DNA of 64,000 nucleotides from Sipunculus nudus (GCA_026874595.1 JAPPUL010000051.1:35495-99494), one strand, 5' to 3'. Counted from the stretch's first letter, positions 52,594-63,336 are shown. Translations and numbers: made by a program. The notes: a model not told the origin generated them from the sequence alone.

Positions 52594-53106
52594 TGCTGCG
52601 GGAAAGTGTGCTAGAAGGCTGCGGGAAAGTGTGCGAGAAGCTGCAGAAAGTGTGCAAGGCTGCAGGAAGTGTGCGAGAAGGCTGCGAGAAAGTGTGCAAG
52701 AAGGCTGCGGGAAAGTGTGCAAGAAGGCTGCAGGAAAGTGTGCGAGGCTGCGGGAAGTGTGCGAGAAGGCTGCAGGAAAGTGTGTGAGAAGGCTGCAGGA
52801 AAAGGGCTGCGGGAACATTGGTTGCAGCAAGCCTGCAGCAAGGTTGCCGCAAACTAATTTGCATGGCAAATTGTGACCTTGCTGCAAGGTTGCTGCAAAG
52901 CTGCGGGAAAGTGTGCGAGAAGCTGCAGAAAGTGTGCAAGGCTGCAGGAAGTGTGCGAGAAGGCTGCGGGAAAGTGTGCAAGAAGGCTGCGGGAAAGTGT
53001 GCGAGAAGGCTGCGGGAAAGTGTGCGAGAAGCTGCAGGAAGTGTGCAAGGCTGCAGGAAGTGTGCGAGAAGGCTGCGGGAAAGTGTGCGAGAAGGCTGCA
53101 GGAAAA
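52594..53106 (+). repeat. ~20-23-bp GC-rich repeat array in two copies 303 bp apart
   Basis: The basic unit is GCTGCGGGAAAGTGTGCGAG plus AAG, with 20-bp forms lacking part of it. The array 52594-52803, together with the following linker (ATTGGTTGCAGCAAGCCTGC ... AATTTGCATGGCAAATTG ... GCTGCAAGG), is repeated at 52901-53210 with the linker displaced by 303 bp. It is strand-asymmetric: purines on plus, pyrimidines on minus. Confidence 0.88.
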
Positions 53107-53257
53107 GGGCTGCGGGAATATTGGTTGCAGCAAGCCTGCAGCAAGGTTGCCGCAAACTAATTTGCATGGCAAATTGTGACCTTGCTGCAAGGTTGCTGCA
53201 AAGCTGCAGCAAGTTTGCAGCAACAGTGCGCGGCAAGCTTGTTTTTTGCTAAGGGGG

Positions 53258-54475
53258 CCAGATATGGCCCACCTACCTAAAAGGAAAGACCTTCATTGAG
53301 ATTAGAGGACTAAATTCTTTGATAGCCTGTGGAAACCTTTTCATCCTTATACCTCTAGTGATAATTTATTGGTTACCTGAAAATAGGGGAAGATTCCTAT
53401 TGAACTTGAGGTCTCATGGTCAGAAAAGGTCAGGGTCACAGGACTACTGTATACTGCTGATTTTCACACTGACCAGGCTCATCTTGTTGTTAATAATTAT
53501 GCATGTTGACCTAAATATTGAGTTGTGAATAGGTGCTCTACACATTAAAATGTCATATGCCACCTTTAAGTTACCATTATATCTCCATATATATGTAAGC
53601 AACACATTGGTAAAGATGAAAAAAAAGGATTTAAAGATTACTAATAAATAAACTACTAAACATCCAGAGACCACATAAATACCCTCATCAGGTAGAATCC
53701 TGATCAAACTGTGTGAAACTAGAGAGAGGTATGTAAAAGTTCACCTTCTAAAAGGTTTCATCAAAGTTAACTCTGCCCTCCAGCAGAAGATGATGTAAGC
53801 AAAATGGCAGACCCCATGAGTGGGTTAGGGAAACCGTGAGAAAAAAGATCTGTCAGGATTTGATGAGGGTACAGTGATGGGAGAGGAAGGTACTCAAAGG
53901 ACAGCATCCAGACAAGAATCTATTTGTTGAGAGAGTTTGGGGCAAAGAACCTTTGCCTTCCTGGTCTTTTTAGAATTTTTAGAAACATTTGCTTTGTGCA
54001 GCATTAAGTTTCCCAATATAACAGCATCATACCAAATACAGCAATTTTATTTCATGATATTTACATTGTGTTTTTATATAGTGTGATATTAAATTTGTAT
54101 TGTGTGTGTTTTTTCCCCTGTTGTTAATCTTTAATCAGTGTTATTTATATTACCTGAACATCTCTCTTGCTGAATAATACACAGCCTAATATTGATGTGA
54201 ACCAGTCTGCATTTTTAAATTTGTAAAAACATGATTGCTCAAGGATGTACAACTTTAGTTTGATGACCGAGCCCAGCCGATCAAACAGGTGCTTAAGTCA
54301 TCCTGTTTTGTTGTTTTGTGAGAAAAAAAACCACTAAGACGAAAGTTGTATTTCATACTTCATGCTATGTCTTGATCTGTCAGCCATACCATTTTTCTTA
54401 GTGCTAAGAAATTCTGAACAACCTGGAGTCTCTTATGCTGAATAAAGATATATTATTTTATTAAGATATTTTTAG
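53258..54475. other. AT-rich intergenic sequence, no gene seen
   Basis: Only short ORFs. A possible donor (GAGAG then GTATGT near 53729) has no convincing partner acceptor or long open frame. GTCAGAAAAGGTCAGGGTCA near 53420 looks like dispersed-repeat text. Confidence 0.4.
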
Positions 54476-54529
54476 CGAACCTGTGAGCTTATGCGATGGT
54501 GCGGCGGCATCCGTCGTGTGTCGTGCGTC

Positions 54530-55500
54530 GTCTGTACATTAACCATAGCGATCTCAAAAACGGCAGGAGCTAGCATCACCAATTTTTTTGCAAATAATCA
54601 GTTATTCAAAAAACTATTTCGGATTTTGTTTATTTTTTTTCTAACTGCAATTTCTTAGATTTTATAAGGAAAAAGCTATAAAAGCTTTAAAAATCTTCTT
54701 CTCTGAAACTGCCCAGCCAAATTGTCTAAAATTTTACAGAAATGATCCCTGGAACGAACTGTCTCAAGTTTGTTCGAATGGTTCCAGTTCGGAGATTTTT
54801 GGCCGAGTTACAGGAGGTTGAACTTTGTTAATTGTGCAAAAAAAAAAGCATATTAAAATTTATATCTCAAAAACTGCTGTAGCTATCATCACCAAATGTT
54901 ATGCCAATGTTGGTCACATAGGTCATATCTGAAATTGAGGTATTGGTGACGCCACCTGCATCGGCCTTTTTTGTACGGGGTCATCAGTGCCTGTATCACA
55001 CTGAGGGCTACAAAAAACTTCCTCTCTGAAACCAAATGGCCAAAATGTTTAATATCGCACAGAAATGATCCTAGGGTAGTGCTTTCTGAAGTTTGTTCAA
55101 ATGGTCTCTTTTCAGTGACTTTTTGCTAAGTTATGGGAAGCTGAATTTAGTCATATGCCATAACAGCCCATTTTAGCTCAATGGATACAAAGATCTTCTT
55201 CTCAAAAACCACTGGGCCAAATTCTTAAATCTCACACATTTATTATCCTCAGATGTTGATAATTCAAGTTTGTTCAAATGGTTTTGGTTCAGTGCTTTTT
55301 GGCTGATTTATGGGAAGCTGAACTTAGCCAATTTGCTGTATCTTCCTATACGAGTTATAAACCTGCGAAACATTTTTCAACTGATGCCACTGAAGCCAGT
55401 TTGTTTAATATTTTACAAGAATAATCCCTACAGTAATTCTTATAATAATTGTCATAAATGGTTCCACATGAATGATTTTTGGCTGAATTATGGAGATTGA
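54530..55500 (+). repeat. Diverged ~177-bp tandem repeat, at least four copies
   Basis: Each copy contains, in order: a phrase like CTCAAAAAC(C/T)(A/G)C, a GGCCAAAT-like phrase, ACAGAAATGATCC or a relative, AAGTTTGTTC(A/G)AATGG, and TTTTTGGC(C/T)GA(G/A)TTA followed by GGGAAGCTGAA or similar. Anchors fall near 54708, 55031, 55208 and 55385. The last two gaps are 177 bp; the first is 323 bp. The copies are heavily diverged. ORFs in it (55270-55500) are by-products. Confidence 0.75.
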
Positions 55501-55509
55501 ATTGAGTCA

Positions 55510-56090
55510 TTTTACCATACATGTTAGGTGTGTGATGCTGTTACATCAAGCCTAGCACCAGTTTATCAGCATCTATTACATCATGCCACTAGACATTTAG
55601 ATTTCAGGTTATCTTTGGTTAATATTGACAAGAAAGTTTTTTTAAAAGCTTTTAAAAAATTTAGATTCATGATTAAAGTTATTTATCATACCAGACAATG
55701 TTACAATCATGGATATTCAGCTCTCTGTGGCTATATAAAGACAACTGTACGTGGATTATAAATTTCTGGTATCCCTACTCAACTTAATTCAAGAATTTAA
55801 TTGCCATCAATTAGATATATCTGTATTTTAATTTTGCATTCAGTATGCATCCGTAATAATTTTACATATATTCCTGATTTCTTTTTATATAAAAAGTCAG
55901 CTGAAAAGCATTTTCTATTGGGAAAATAAATTTCAAAGTTATTTCAAGTAGGGACCACTTAAATGTACAGATGGCAGCACTTGGTTTACCATTGGCAGAT
56001 TGCCAGTGCCTTGATGTTGGCCATTAGCCAAGATGATGTCAGCTCTATAAATAGTTTTGGCACAGTGCCAGCATTAGAAGAAGTGCAGCA
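55510..56090. other. AT-rich sequence, no gene established
   Basis: A 77-codon plus ORF (55528-55761) has no splice context or recognisable domain. Nothing else stands out. Confidence 0.4.
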
Positions 56091-56095
56091 AGGTA

Positions 56096-56335
56096 TAGTT
56101 CAAGAGTTCAATCAGTGCAGTAGCTGCATTCTATTTATAGCTTTTGCAGACTGCTCACTGCATCAAATTTGGAACCAAAGTTCAGCCTGAATCTATTTAT
56201 AGCTTTTGCAGACTGCCAGCTGTGTCAGATTATGCAACAGGTCAAGAGTTCACTCAGTGCAGCCAGGTACAGGTCAAAAGTTCACTCAGTTTAGCCAGGT
56301 GCAGGTCAAGAGTTCACTCAGTGCAGTAGCTTGAG
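56096..56335 (+). repeat. Short tandem repeats with CAAGAGTTCACTCAGTGCAG
   Basis: CAAGAGTTCA(A/C)TCAGTGCAG recurs near 56101, 56243 and 56308, with a changed copy near 56275, giving about 33-35 bp spacing in the later copies. The phrase TCTATTTATAGCTTTTGCAG occurs twice, near 56129 and 56191. Confidence 0.75.
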
Positions 56336-56459
56336 GCAGCAATTTGTCACAGGTCACTCGGGGGCAACTTGTCAGCCCAGTGCATCAAACTCTGGGGAAG
56401 TTTGATGTATTGGACTGATATTTTGACCTGCCTATGCATCTTTGATGGTTTTCTCATTT

Positions 56460-56925
56460 ACAAGACAGGTGGTGCCACCTACATTGACTTTTGCAGTGTG
56501 TGCGCCTGCTTATTTCTACAGAGGAATTTGATACATCAGCCTAAAATTGTGCATGTTTATACAAATCGGGTAGCCCTCATTTTTGGTTGACCTCTGACCT
56601 TTCTTCTCTGCCCAGCGTCCATTTGTGTGTCTGTTTCCACGCATAAACCCACATATCTCGGCAACCGTTTGACTGATAAGGATAAAGATTTTGCACAAAT
56701 GTAGCCCTTGGAAAGCTTTATAACATACACTAAGAATGGTGGCGCCACCTGCAACCATTTTTGCACAGTGTCCATCTGTTCATCTTCCATAGGATAAAAT
56801 CACTCGTATCTCAGCAGTGATTTGACTTATTCACCTGAAATTTTGCAGGTTCATACATCATGGACAATTTTCTTGATTTTATGACAGGTGGCACCACCTG
56901 CATTCACGTTTACGCTGCAGACATC
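56460..56925 (+). repeat. Diverged tandem family centred on GGTGG..CCACC
   Basis: AGGTGGTGCCACCTACATTG (near 56466), GGTGGCGCCACCTGCAACCA (near 56737; its first 12 bases are a perfect palindrome) and AGGTGGCACCACCTGCATTC (near 56886) each precede a TTTGCA(C)AGTGT-like phrase. TCTCGGCAACCGTTTGACTG and TCTCAGCAGTGATTTGACTT are equivalent phrases within copies. A GACGCCACCTGCAT match also occurs near 54948 in the preceding family, so the two may derive from one larger element. Confidence 0.65.
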
Positions 56926-56929
56926 CATG

Positions 56930-57975
56930 CTAATATTCAACACACCTCACTCTATTCCCCTTGCCACTTAATCCATGCCTCACTTCACATGTGCCACTCT
57001 GATTTCTGCGGATACACCTAGTTGCTTGTCGACTACCCATATTCTAGTTTTAAAATGTCCAAGTCTGAAACTTGCAGGTCCAAAACATCCATTTTGCTGA
57101 AATTATAATGACTAAGGTAGATATGCAGGACTTAAGAGGATCAATATTAAATTTTAAAAATTAAAAACTCCATTCATACCCCAAAATAGGTTCGCATTAG
57201 GCCTGTAGGCCTTGTTATTTTATTATATGAATTTTTATTTTTTTATTTATATTTTTTATTTTTTAACCAGCACTTCAAACATGCTTGATTTTTACAAGTA
57301 CATGGACCACTGCTTCATTCTACACACTCCATTGATTTCACTTGTGTGTGTGGAATGGATACAAAAAATTGTTATAATATTTATGTAAACATAGGATGTT
57401 CTCTCTTTTGTGTTACACAGCAGATAGAAAACACTTGTGACAGCAAGTACAGTACCATTCAGTACTTTTTGGTCAAGTTAAAGTAAAAGTTAAAGGCAAG
57501 TACTTCAAATTTTGTTCTTAAGTACAAGCCTCAAGTACATTTATTTGACCTGGGCCTGCTTGTCATTACTGTGCACACGCCTGCAGTACAATATTTACGT
57601 TGTCAGACATTTTATATTTATTGACGTATTCCTGGATTAAGTGATGTTTGTTGAGTTCTTTGTCACTGTGGTGTTATTGATCAGTTTTATATGCTGTCAG
57701 TCCTACAGGGTATCTGGTTGGGGAGTTTGAGATTACGACTGAGTTACATTACATGAACGCTGTGTGGTGTTATAAAGCAAAATGCTTGTATTGTTGGTAG
57801 TGAAAGAAGCTAGGGCACTGAAACACATGGCCATAGATTTTAAAAGGGAATTAAAAAAGTGTGGGAATTTAATATGTTTTAGTTTAATTATTTCAAAAGT
57901 AATTGATTATGATTGCACAGGAGTTCTGCACACAGTCCTGTTATTTCTTTGACACAGTTTGTTTAATTTCTGACA
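56930..57975. other. AT-rich sequence, no gene established
   Basis: A possible acceptor (CTCTTTTGTGTTACACAG ending at 57420) opens 21 codons to TAA at 57484. The surrounding text is a low-complexity AAGTAC-rich repeat (57440-57545), so I do not call an exon. Confidence 0.4.
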
Positions 57976-57980
57976 AGGTG

Positions 57981-58335
57981 ATTCAGTGACTCTGTGTTAT
58001 ATAGAGTGGTGGGGCTTTGGAAGATGCGGCCAGCTGGTACCCTGGTGCCAGCATTCAGTGACTGTGTTATAAACAGTGGTGGGCCTGTGGAAGATGCTGC
58101 CAGTTGGTACCCTGGTTCCAGCATTCAGTGACTCTGTGTTATATACAGTTTGGCCTGTGGAAGATGCTGCCAGCTGGTACCAAGGTGCCAGCATTCAGTG
58201 ACTCTGTGTTTTATACAGTGGTAGGCTTGTGGAAGATGCGGCCAGCTGGTACCCTGGTGCCAGCATTCAGTGACTCTGTGTTATATACAGTTTGGCCTGT
58301 GGAAGATGCTGCCAGCTGGTACCCTGGTGCCTGCA
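57981..58335 (+). repeat. 70/72-bp minisatellite, 5 copies
   Basis: ATTCAGTGAC marks copies at 57981, 58053, 58123, 58193 and 58265 (spacings 72, 70, 70, 72). Each contains TGTGGAAGATGC(T/G)GCCAG and TGGTACCCTGGTGCCAGC. Two forms are mixed: one with ACAGTGGT(G/A)GGC and one with ACAGTTTGGC. Open frames on both strands here are repeat artefacts. Confidence 0.92.
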
Positions 58336-58344
58336 CCCAGGCAA

Positions 58345-58928
58345 GTCAGCTTTCATACCAAGGTGTGAGGCTTCTTACCAGATTTTGCAAGTACCATAAC
58401 ATCAGTCCTTTAGTTGTAACATTATATTAGTCCTTAAGTTTAAACTTTTAGTTTTGATTAAGTGTAAATTTCACTTTTTGAGAAAGATTCACACCAAAAA
58501 AAATCTCATGGTAGTAAAAATGGTCATTAATATAACATGCTTATGGCGCTGACAGTAATTACATCTGTTTCTTCAATTTGTACATTTATTTGCTTTTCAT
58601 TCTTAGACTGATAAATTGTAAGAATCATGACACAGTGTAATTTCGTGAAATAATAACTTGTATGGCATGATATATTCTAAAAATATTGTATATGACAGCA
58701 TTAATAACATAAATATGTCAGGACATTTCTTCTTAAATATTCCCTTTGGTCAACTGTAGTGGAAGAAACCAAAAGTTAACTCCACAGCAAAATAAGACTT
58801 TTCAGAAGAATTGATTAATTTGAAAACAAAAGCTCAGCTCTACTACCAGGAAAAAATATTTGAAAAATATAGTAATGCGAGTATCTGAAAAAAAACTCAT
58901 AAAACTCAATGGCATTGGTCATATGCAA
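58345..58928. other. AT-rich sequence, no gene seen
   Basis: No ORF, repeat or RNA gene recognised. Confidence 0.5.
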
Positions 58929-58929
58929 G

Positions 58930-59008
58930 AAACAGTGAAGACTGTTTCAAGCCTTCACTGTTTCAAGCCTTCATGCACTGTTTCAAGCCTTCACTGTTTT
59001 CAGCATTC
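58930..59008. repeat. 16-bp tandem repeat with one inverted unit
   Basis: ACTGTTTCAAGCCTTC occurs at 58941, 58957 and 58977, with a changed copy at 58993. Directly upstream, GAAACAGTGAAG (58930-58941) is the reverse complement of part of the unit and could pair with it as a hairpin. Confidence 0.85.
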
Positions 59009-59009
59009 A

Positions 59010-60340
59010 CTTTTATTGTAGTGTCATAAATATTCTAAAAATGTTCAGTAAATTATTAGGTGATGCCATATATCAAGCAGACATACATAAGATGAAAACT
59101 GTTAAATCAAAATAGAAATCTGCATTCTAAGGAATACATGTAGGGTTCCCCATGGTTGGATGCTCCCAAAACCATGTTTGCATTCACTTATTTTGCCTAT
59201 ATTACTTGGTACCAGGTTCATTCATGCATAAGTGACTCTCTATTTGGGAATACTGGTATTCCATACTGGTGTTCCTTGCCTGATCATGTGCCAAATCCAC
59301 ACCAAAATCTTATTTATTTCTTCACTGGCCCATCTCCGAACTGCTCTATTTTTTCATGAGATTCCAATTGCTTGAGTTGTATTGTAAACAAATGCAAAAC
59401 ACACAATCACACACAAACATGGATGAATGCATACCCTTCTTGAGGAGGCAATAAATTAATTCTAAAATAAAATATGGTCCTTCTCAAAGCGTTATTCAAT
59501 TTTTGGCCCCATTTACTTGATTAAATATAGTTAAAAATGAGGGTTGTATTAATAGCAACATATTTTAGTGGGCATCCAGAGTGAACAGAATGTAGTGGTG
59601 GATTCAACAGTTTAATGGTTACAAAGAGAATATGAGTCTGTCAAGGAACGTTGGAATAAGAAACATGATATGTTTCTATATATATATAGCAAATAAAAAC
59701 CCCGCAAAATATCAGCAGCGTAAGAGGAAGCAAGAGCTTTTGTACCTGTAGTGGTTGTCATGGTAATAGTAGGTCTCAGGTGCATGATGTCCTGATGATA
59801 AATTAATTTAATTGGGTAACTACCTTGCCATACTAACAATTTGTGGGATTATCAGGTGCCAGGACACATATGTTCATATACTGGGCTGATAATCAGGGTT
59901 TGAAATTTTAAGGGTCCCACAGGCCAGAAGGCTGTAGTTTGTACAAAAGCTGGCCTTGCTGGTCTGTGTAAATGTAAACCCTGTGGGAGCACCCTCTGTC
60001 TTTGAGATCCCATATCCAGAAGCCAAAATTAAGGTGAAATTGAGTTCTAACCACCCTAACAGTGTTAGTTGAGGGATAGAGCCACAGTAGTCTTGTGTGT
60101 AAATTATTCATTTACCATTTATATATTATACAACCATGAGATATGGTGTGTTTTTCCTGTAATATATTATGGTCTCTGCAAATATTTTGTCCTGGTGCCA
60201 ATAAATTATTCTTCCTGCATGCAAATGAAAACAAACTTGCCCTGGGCATAATCAGTGGTTTGGAACAAAGTTAGAGCACACACCATCTGATAGCTGTTCT
60301 GGATAACTTTACAAATTAAGATTTTTAAGCTTTCAACTGG
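59010..60340. other. AT-rich sequence, no gene established
   Basis: A 67-codon plus ORF (59156-59359) and a 75-codon minus ORF (59612-59839) show no domain. The minus ORF contains a stretch (DIMHLRPTITMTTTT) between an ATCAG and a G-GTACAA that could be splice-like, but the plus strand has an equally good alternative, so neither is called. Confidence 0.35.
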
Positions 60341-60362
60341 TGTTTCATCCATTTTTTTTTAG

Positions 60363-60427
60363 ACTTTGTTGTTCTGAATCTGTTAAATGCAGAAGATTTG
60401 GCCTCAGGTCACATGCAGTTAGTTGTG
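60363..60427 (+). CDS. Candidate single exon, unidentified protein
   Basis: A strong polypyrimidine tract and acceptor (CCATTTTTTTTTAG ending at 60362) is followed by 65 bases open in one frame (codons from 60365). It reads FVVLNLLNAEDLASGHMQLV plus one V and ends at a possible donor GTG|GTAAAC. If not spliced, the frame runs on to TGA at 60476. The acceptor and donor at both edges and the amino-acid mix argue for an exon. Against it: the stretch is short, I found no firm partner exon, and I do not recognise the protein. A start codon is not expected because the acceptor implies an upstream exon. Confidence 0.28.
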
Positions 60428-60479
60428 GTAAACACTCAGACCCACATAGACTGTGTTTACTCAAACTCAGAACTATGAC

Positions 60480-61925
60480 AGTGTTAAATAGGTGCATTAC
60501 TGATATCCAGTTCTTGTTTTAAGGGGTTTTTGCTTAAATACGTTTTATATTCAGCCACAAGGAACAGAAATTATGAGATTATACACATACTGTATCATAT
60601 TGCAAAGTTTATTAACCTTAAAGAAGATGGAAAATGGAGCAAGTCTCCACAAGTTAAAGTTGAGCAATCCAGCAAAAAAAAAAACCTGAAAAAATGAAAC
60701 CTCAATGGACACCCAGAGATTCAAGCCAGTGTCTTAAAATCATGACTTCTTGAAAACTCCTTGCCATAACTGTACATATGAAATCTGAAATCCAGCAGCC
60801 TTCATAATGATCCACATTTATCCTTCTTTTAAGACTTACGGAAAATGACATTCATATCTACATAATTCCTATTTCTTTCGTAAATGCTTATTGTTTATTT
60901 TGCTCTTTAGTTTTTTGCTCTGTTCCACCAATATGCCTTCCTGATTACTAGCTGGTGATTTCTTTTGAAAGTGAATTTTTGTAGTTTGATATGGAAAACA
61001 TACATTTATATCACTTATCTATTATCACAATCGGTCAGCTTTTCATATGTATTTATGTATATTAAAATTCCTGCATTATTACAAAATATATTTGTTTAAG
61101 GTATTGTATATATCACTTTTTCAGTTTATAAGCTAAAAGTTTAGAAGAGATTTCAGACATCAAGTTTCACAGATTTCAGTTTATGGTACCTACCTTCAAA
61201 GGTGATGATATTCTTTATTTTTAAGTCATTTCACCATAGGCATGTACCCCCTGTAATGCATTGTATGTCATTCAATTTCTTTTGTCCATTGTCCTTTGTT
61301 CACAATTTTTCAAATGCTGTGTCTCTTTCATTTCTGGTCCAGTTTTGACTTTGAGTTTGTAGATTTGGTTAAATATGAAAATTTTTCAAGGAGGTTTGAA
61401 ATTACTTTATTATGTAATGTTATGCAATTATTTTTCAAGTTCATTCAATCAGTTTCTCTCCTTTATTTCTTGACTGATTTTGATTCTGCTTGTTTTATCA
61501 TGAAGATATCAACTTCAAAACTTATGATGCTTATTTATGCAAACTTTATATAAACTCTTAAAAAAATACTTCTTCCTATTTATTCTTCACATTTGCTGAT
61601 TCTGTTATCATATAGGGATAGGAATGCCCTTTGAATTTGAATAGATTTTTCAAATTAATTCATTATGCAAATTTATTTTCAAATATTTTTAGGTGGTGTA
61701 TGTTATCAGTTGCATTCAGCTGATTGAACTTAAAGGAATAAGGCAATAAGTATAAAATACTTTTGAAAGATTTAACAGGAATTTTTTTTTTTAATTTATA
61801 ATTAAGGGTTTAGTTTATACTGAGCCAGATATGGTTCAAAACCTTCTGTTTTAAGCTTGGTGTAAAACATGAAGTATTTTCATTTTTTTTTAGCTCAGCT
61901 TACTGAAAGTCATTCGAGCTTTAGC
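60480..61925. other. AT-rich sequence, no gene established
   Basis: A 45-base open stretch at 61157-61201 sits between TTTCAG and AAG|GTGATG, but its acceptor tract is poor and the minus strand offers a competing donor. It is not called. The 85-codon ORF 61296-61553 is F/L-rich, as expected by chance in AT-rich DNA. Confidence 0.35.
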
Positions 61926-61949
61926 GATCACTCTTTGTCTGTTGTCTGT

Positions 61950-62640
61950 CTGTTACAAATTGTAACAGCTGGAACTAGAAACTTCAAACTGAAAAACCCT
62001 GGAGGTCCATAAAATAAAAAATATCCTTGGAAACCTAAATTAAGGTCACTGTGACCTATATCCTTTGAGCGATAGGGCTCAAAAGTTCCCCCCAGAATTA
62101 TTAAAAATTTATTACAAAACTCTAATATCTTAATACCTAATGCATTGATTGCCATGAATCTTTGCATGCATATTGATCATGGAGTTATTCATCATTTCCT
62201 GAAGACTTATGGTTCTACCTGCATTTTTTCTAAATTTTATGCTTTTTTTCTTTTTTTTGAAATCCTCAGATGATACATTACTTCCATTAACAGGGCACAA
62301 ATTGTAACCGTTAGACCTAAAAACTTCTAACAGTACATCCAGGGATGTGTTTGGCCAATCTCCTTTGAAACCTGCAATTAGGCCCTGATGACCTATATTT
62401 TGTGAACTAAAAGCTGTAAACATGATTTTGAGCACACAGTCAGCCAGACAGTGCACAACTTGTATCCCCTGGGCCTTGAATCTTCTAACATCACATTCAA
62501 GCATAATATACAGGGGTGTCTTGGGCAGTCTCCATGGCAACCTGAAATTAGGTCATGGTGACCTATATTTTGCATGCTACCAATCAAAACATTTTGGACA
62601 ATCTCCATGGAAACCTGGTAACCTATATTAATGGCCAAAA
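61950..62640 (+). repeat. Diverged ~165-170-bp repeat carrying AGGTCA-N3-TGACCT palindromes
   Basis: Three clear copies begin with ACAAATTGTAAC(A/C), ACAAATTGTAACCG and ACAACTTGTATCCC (near 61953, 62290 and 62454). Each has (C/T)(A/T)TGG(A/C)AACCT or TTTGAAACCT and then an AGGTCA inverted repeat followed by ATAT. The palindromes are AGGTCACTGTGACCT (62043-62057), the degraded AGGCCCTGATGACCT (62380-62394) and AGGTCATGGTGACCT (62550-62564). A further fragment is near 62608. ORFs on the minus strand are incidental. Confidence 0.75.
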
Positions 62641-62667
62641 ACAGTTTAAGCACCCACCCTTACCAAA

Positions 62668-63055
62668 AATTTTTATAAGTGCCATATATGTGAAAGTTAT
62701 ATGGCACATATAAGGCACATATATGTGCCATATATGTCCCTTATATCCAACCTTATAACTCCCATATATGTCACATATATGTACGGTATATGGATTTTAT
62801 ATGCAAATTAGGTAGGAGCCTTATATGTCACATATATGGGCCTTATATGTCACTTATAAGGCTTCCACATATAGGTCCCCTATAACTCCCATATATGTCC
62901 CATATATGTCCCTTATAACTCCCATATATGTCCCATATATGTGCCTTATAACTCACATATATGTGCCTTATAACTCCCATATATGTGACATATATGAGCC
63001 TTATAAGTGCCATATATGTCCCTTATAAGTGACATATAACTCACATATAAGTCAG
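62668..63055. repeat. TATATG-rich palindromic array
   Basis: Overlapping short units of the type CCCATATATGTCCCATATAT and CCTTATAACTCCCATATATG fill the interval. It contains the perfect 16-bp palindrome GGCACATATATGTGCC (62714-62729). Both strands are spuriously open (62825-63028 plus, 62946-63149 minus), with YVPYMSLIT-like translations. Confidence 0.9.
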
Positions 63056-63330
63056 TGTATGCACCTTCTGTACTGTTTGTCAATAGCTCAGTTACTGTCT
63101 GTTGTATGTTCTGTTTTGAAAGGTGTTTACTCTTTTCTTTATTCCACAAGGAATTACGGTAGATGATAGAAATTAAGGTTTGTGTGTGTGTGGTGAGCTT
63201 CCTGCACTGTGCAATTCCTTGAAATCAATGCTGGCCTGCAGTCACACTGGGGGTCATCAACTTCACACAGTCATATGGACGCAAAAACATGAAACATAAA
63301 AGTAAGAAAATACAAGAGCCAAAATTAATG

Positions 63331-63336
63331 TTTATT
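63331..63336 (-). terminator. Polyadenylation signal of the minus-strand gene
   Basis: The minus strand reads AATAAA here, 83 bases downstream of the TAA stop of the candidate terminal exon. The intervening DNA fits a short 3' UTR. Cleavage would be expected around 63305-63320. Confidence 0.45.

Larger units (their letters stand above)
51665..53257. mobile_element. Probable non-autonomous TIR element, 1,593 bp, filled with internal tandem repeats
   Basis: The left end 51665-51693 and the reverse complement of the right end 53230-53257 both start CCCCCTTAGCAAAA and both end TTGCCGC. I align about 25 of 28 positions with one gap. Weaker similarity continues inward (TTGCTGCAA-rich on both sides). 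Inside are a 63-bp repeat array and two copies of a ~23-bp GC-rich array, plus an ordinary AT-rich centre. There is no transposase ORF; the overlapping ORFs at 52509-53252 come from the GCTGCGGGAAAGTGTGCGAG repeats. I could not see a target-site duplication, so the superfamily is not assigned. Confidence 0.6.

Noticed and set aside
52509-53252. Overlapping 60-227-codon ORFs on both strands (Cys/Arg-rich plus, Leu/Pro/His-rich minus)
   Set aside because: They are six-frame translations of the ~23-bp GC-rich array inside the TIR element. Several frames are open simultaneously, and no family is recognisable.
57421-57486. Possible terminal exon after CTCTTTTGTGTTACACAG
   Set aside because: The 21-codon frame lies in AAGTAC-rich low-complexity text; the acceptor-like tract is probably chance.
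61157-61201. 45-base exon between TTTCAG and AAG|GTGATG on the plus strand
   Set aside because: Weak pyrimidine tract, and the minus strand has an equally good donor (AAG|GTAGGT) at the same place; no partner exon.
62825-63149. Tyr/Pro-rich ORFs on both strands
   Set aside because: Translations of the TATATG palindrome array.
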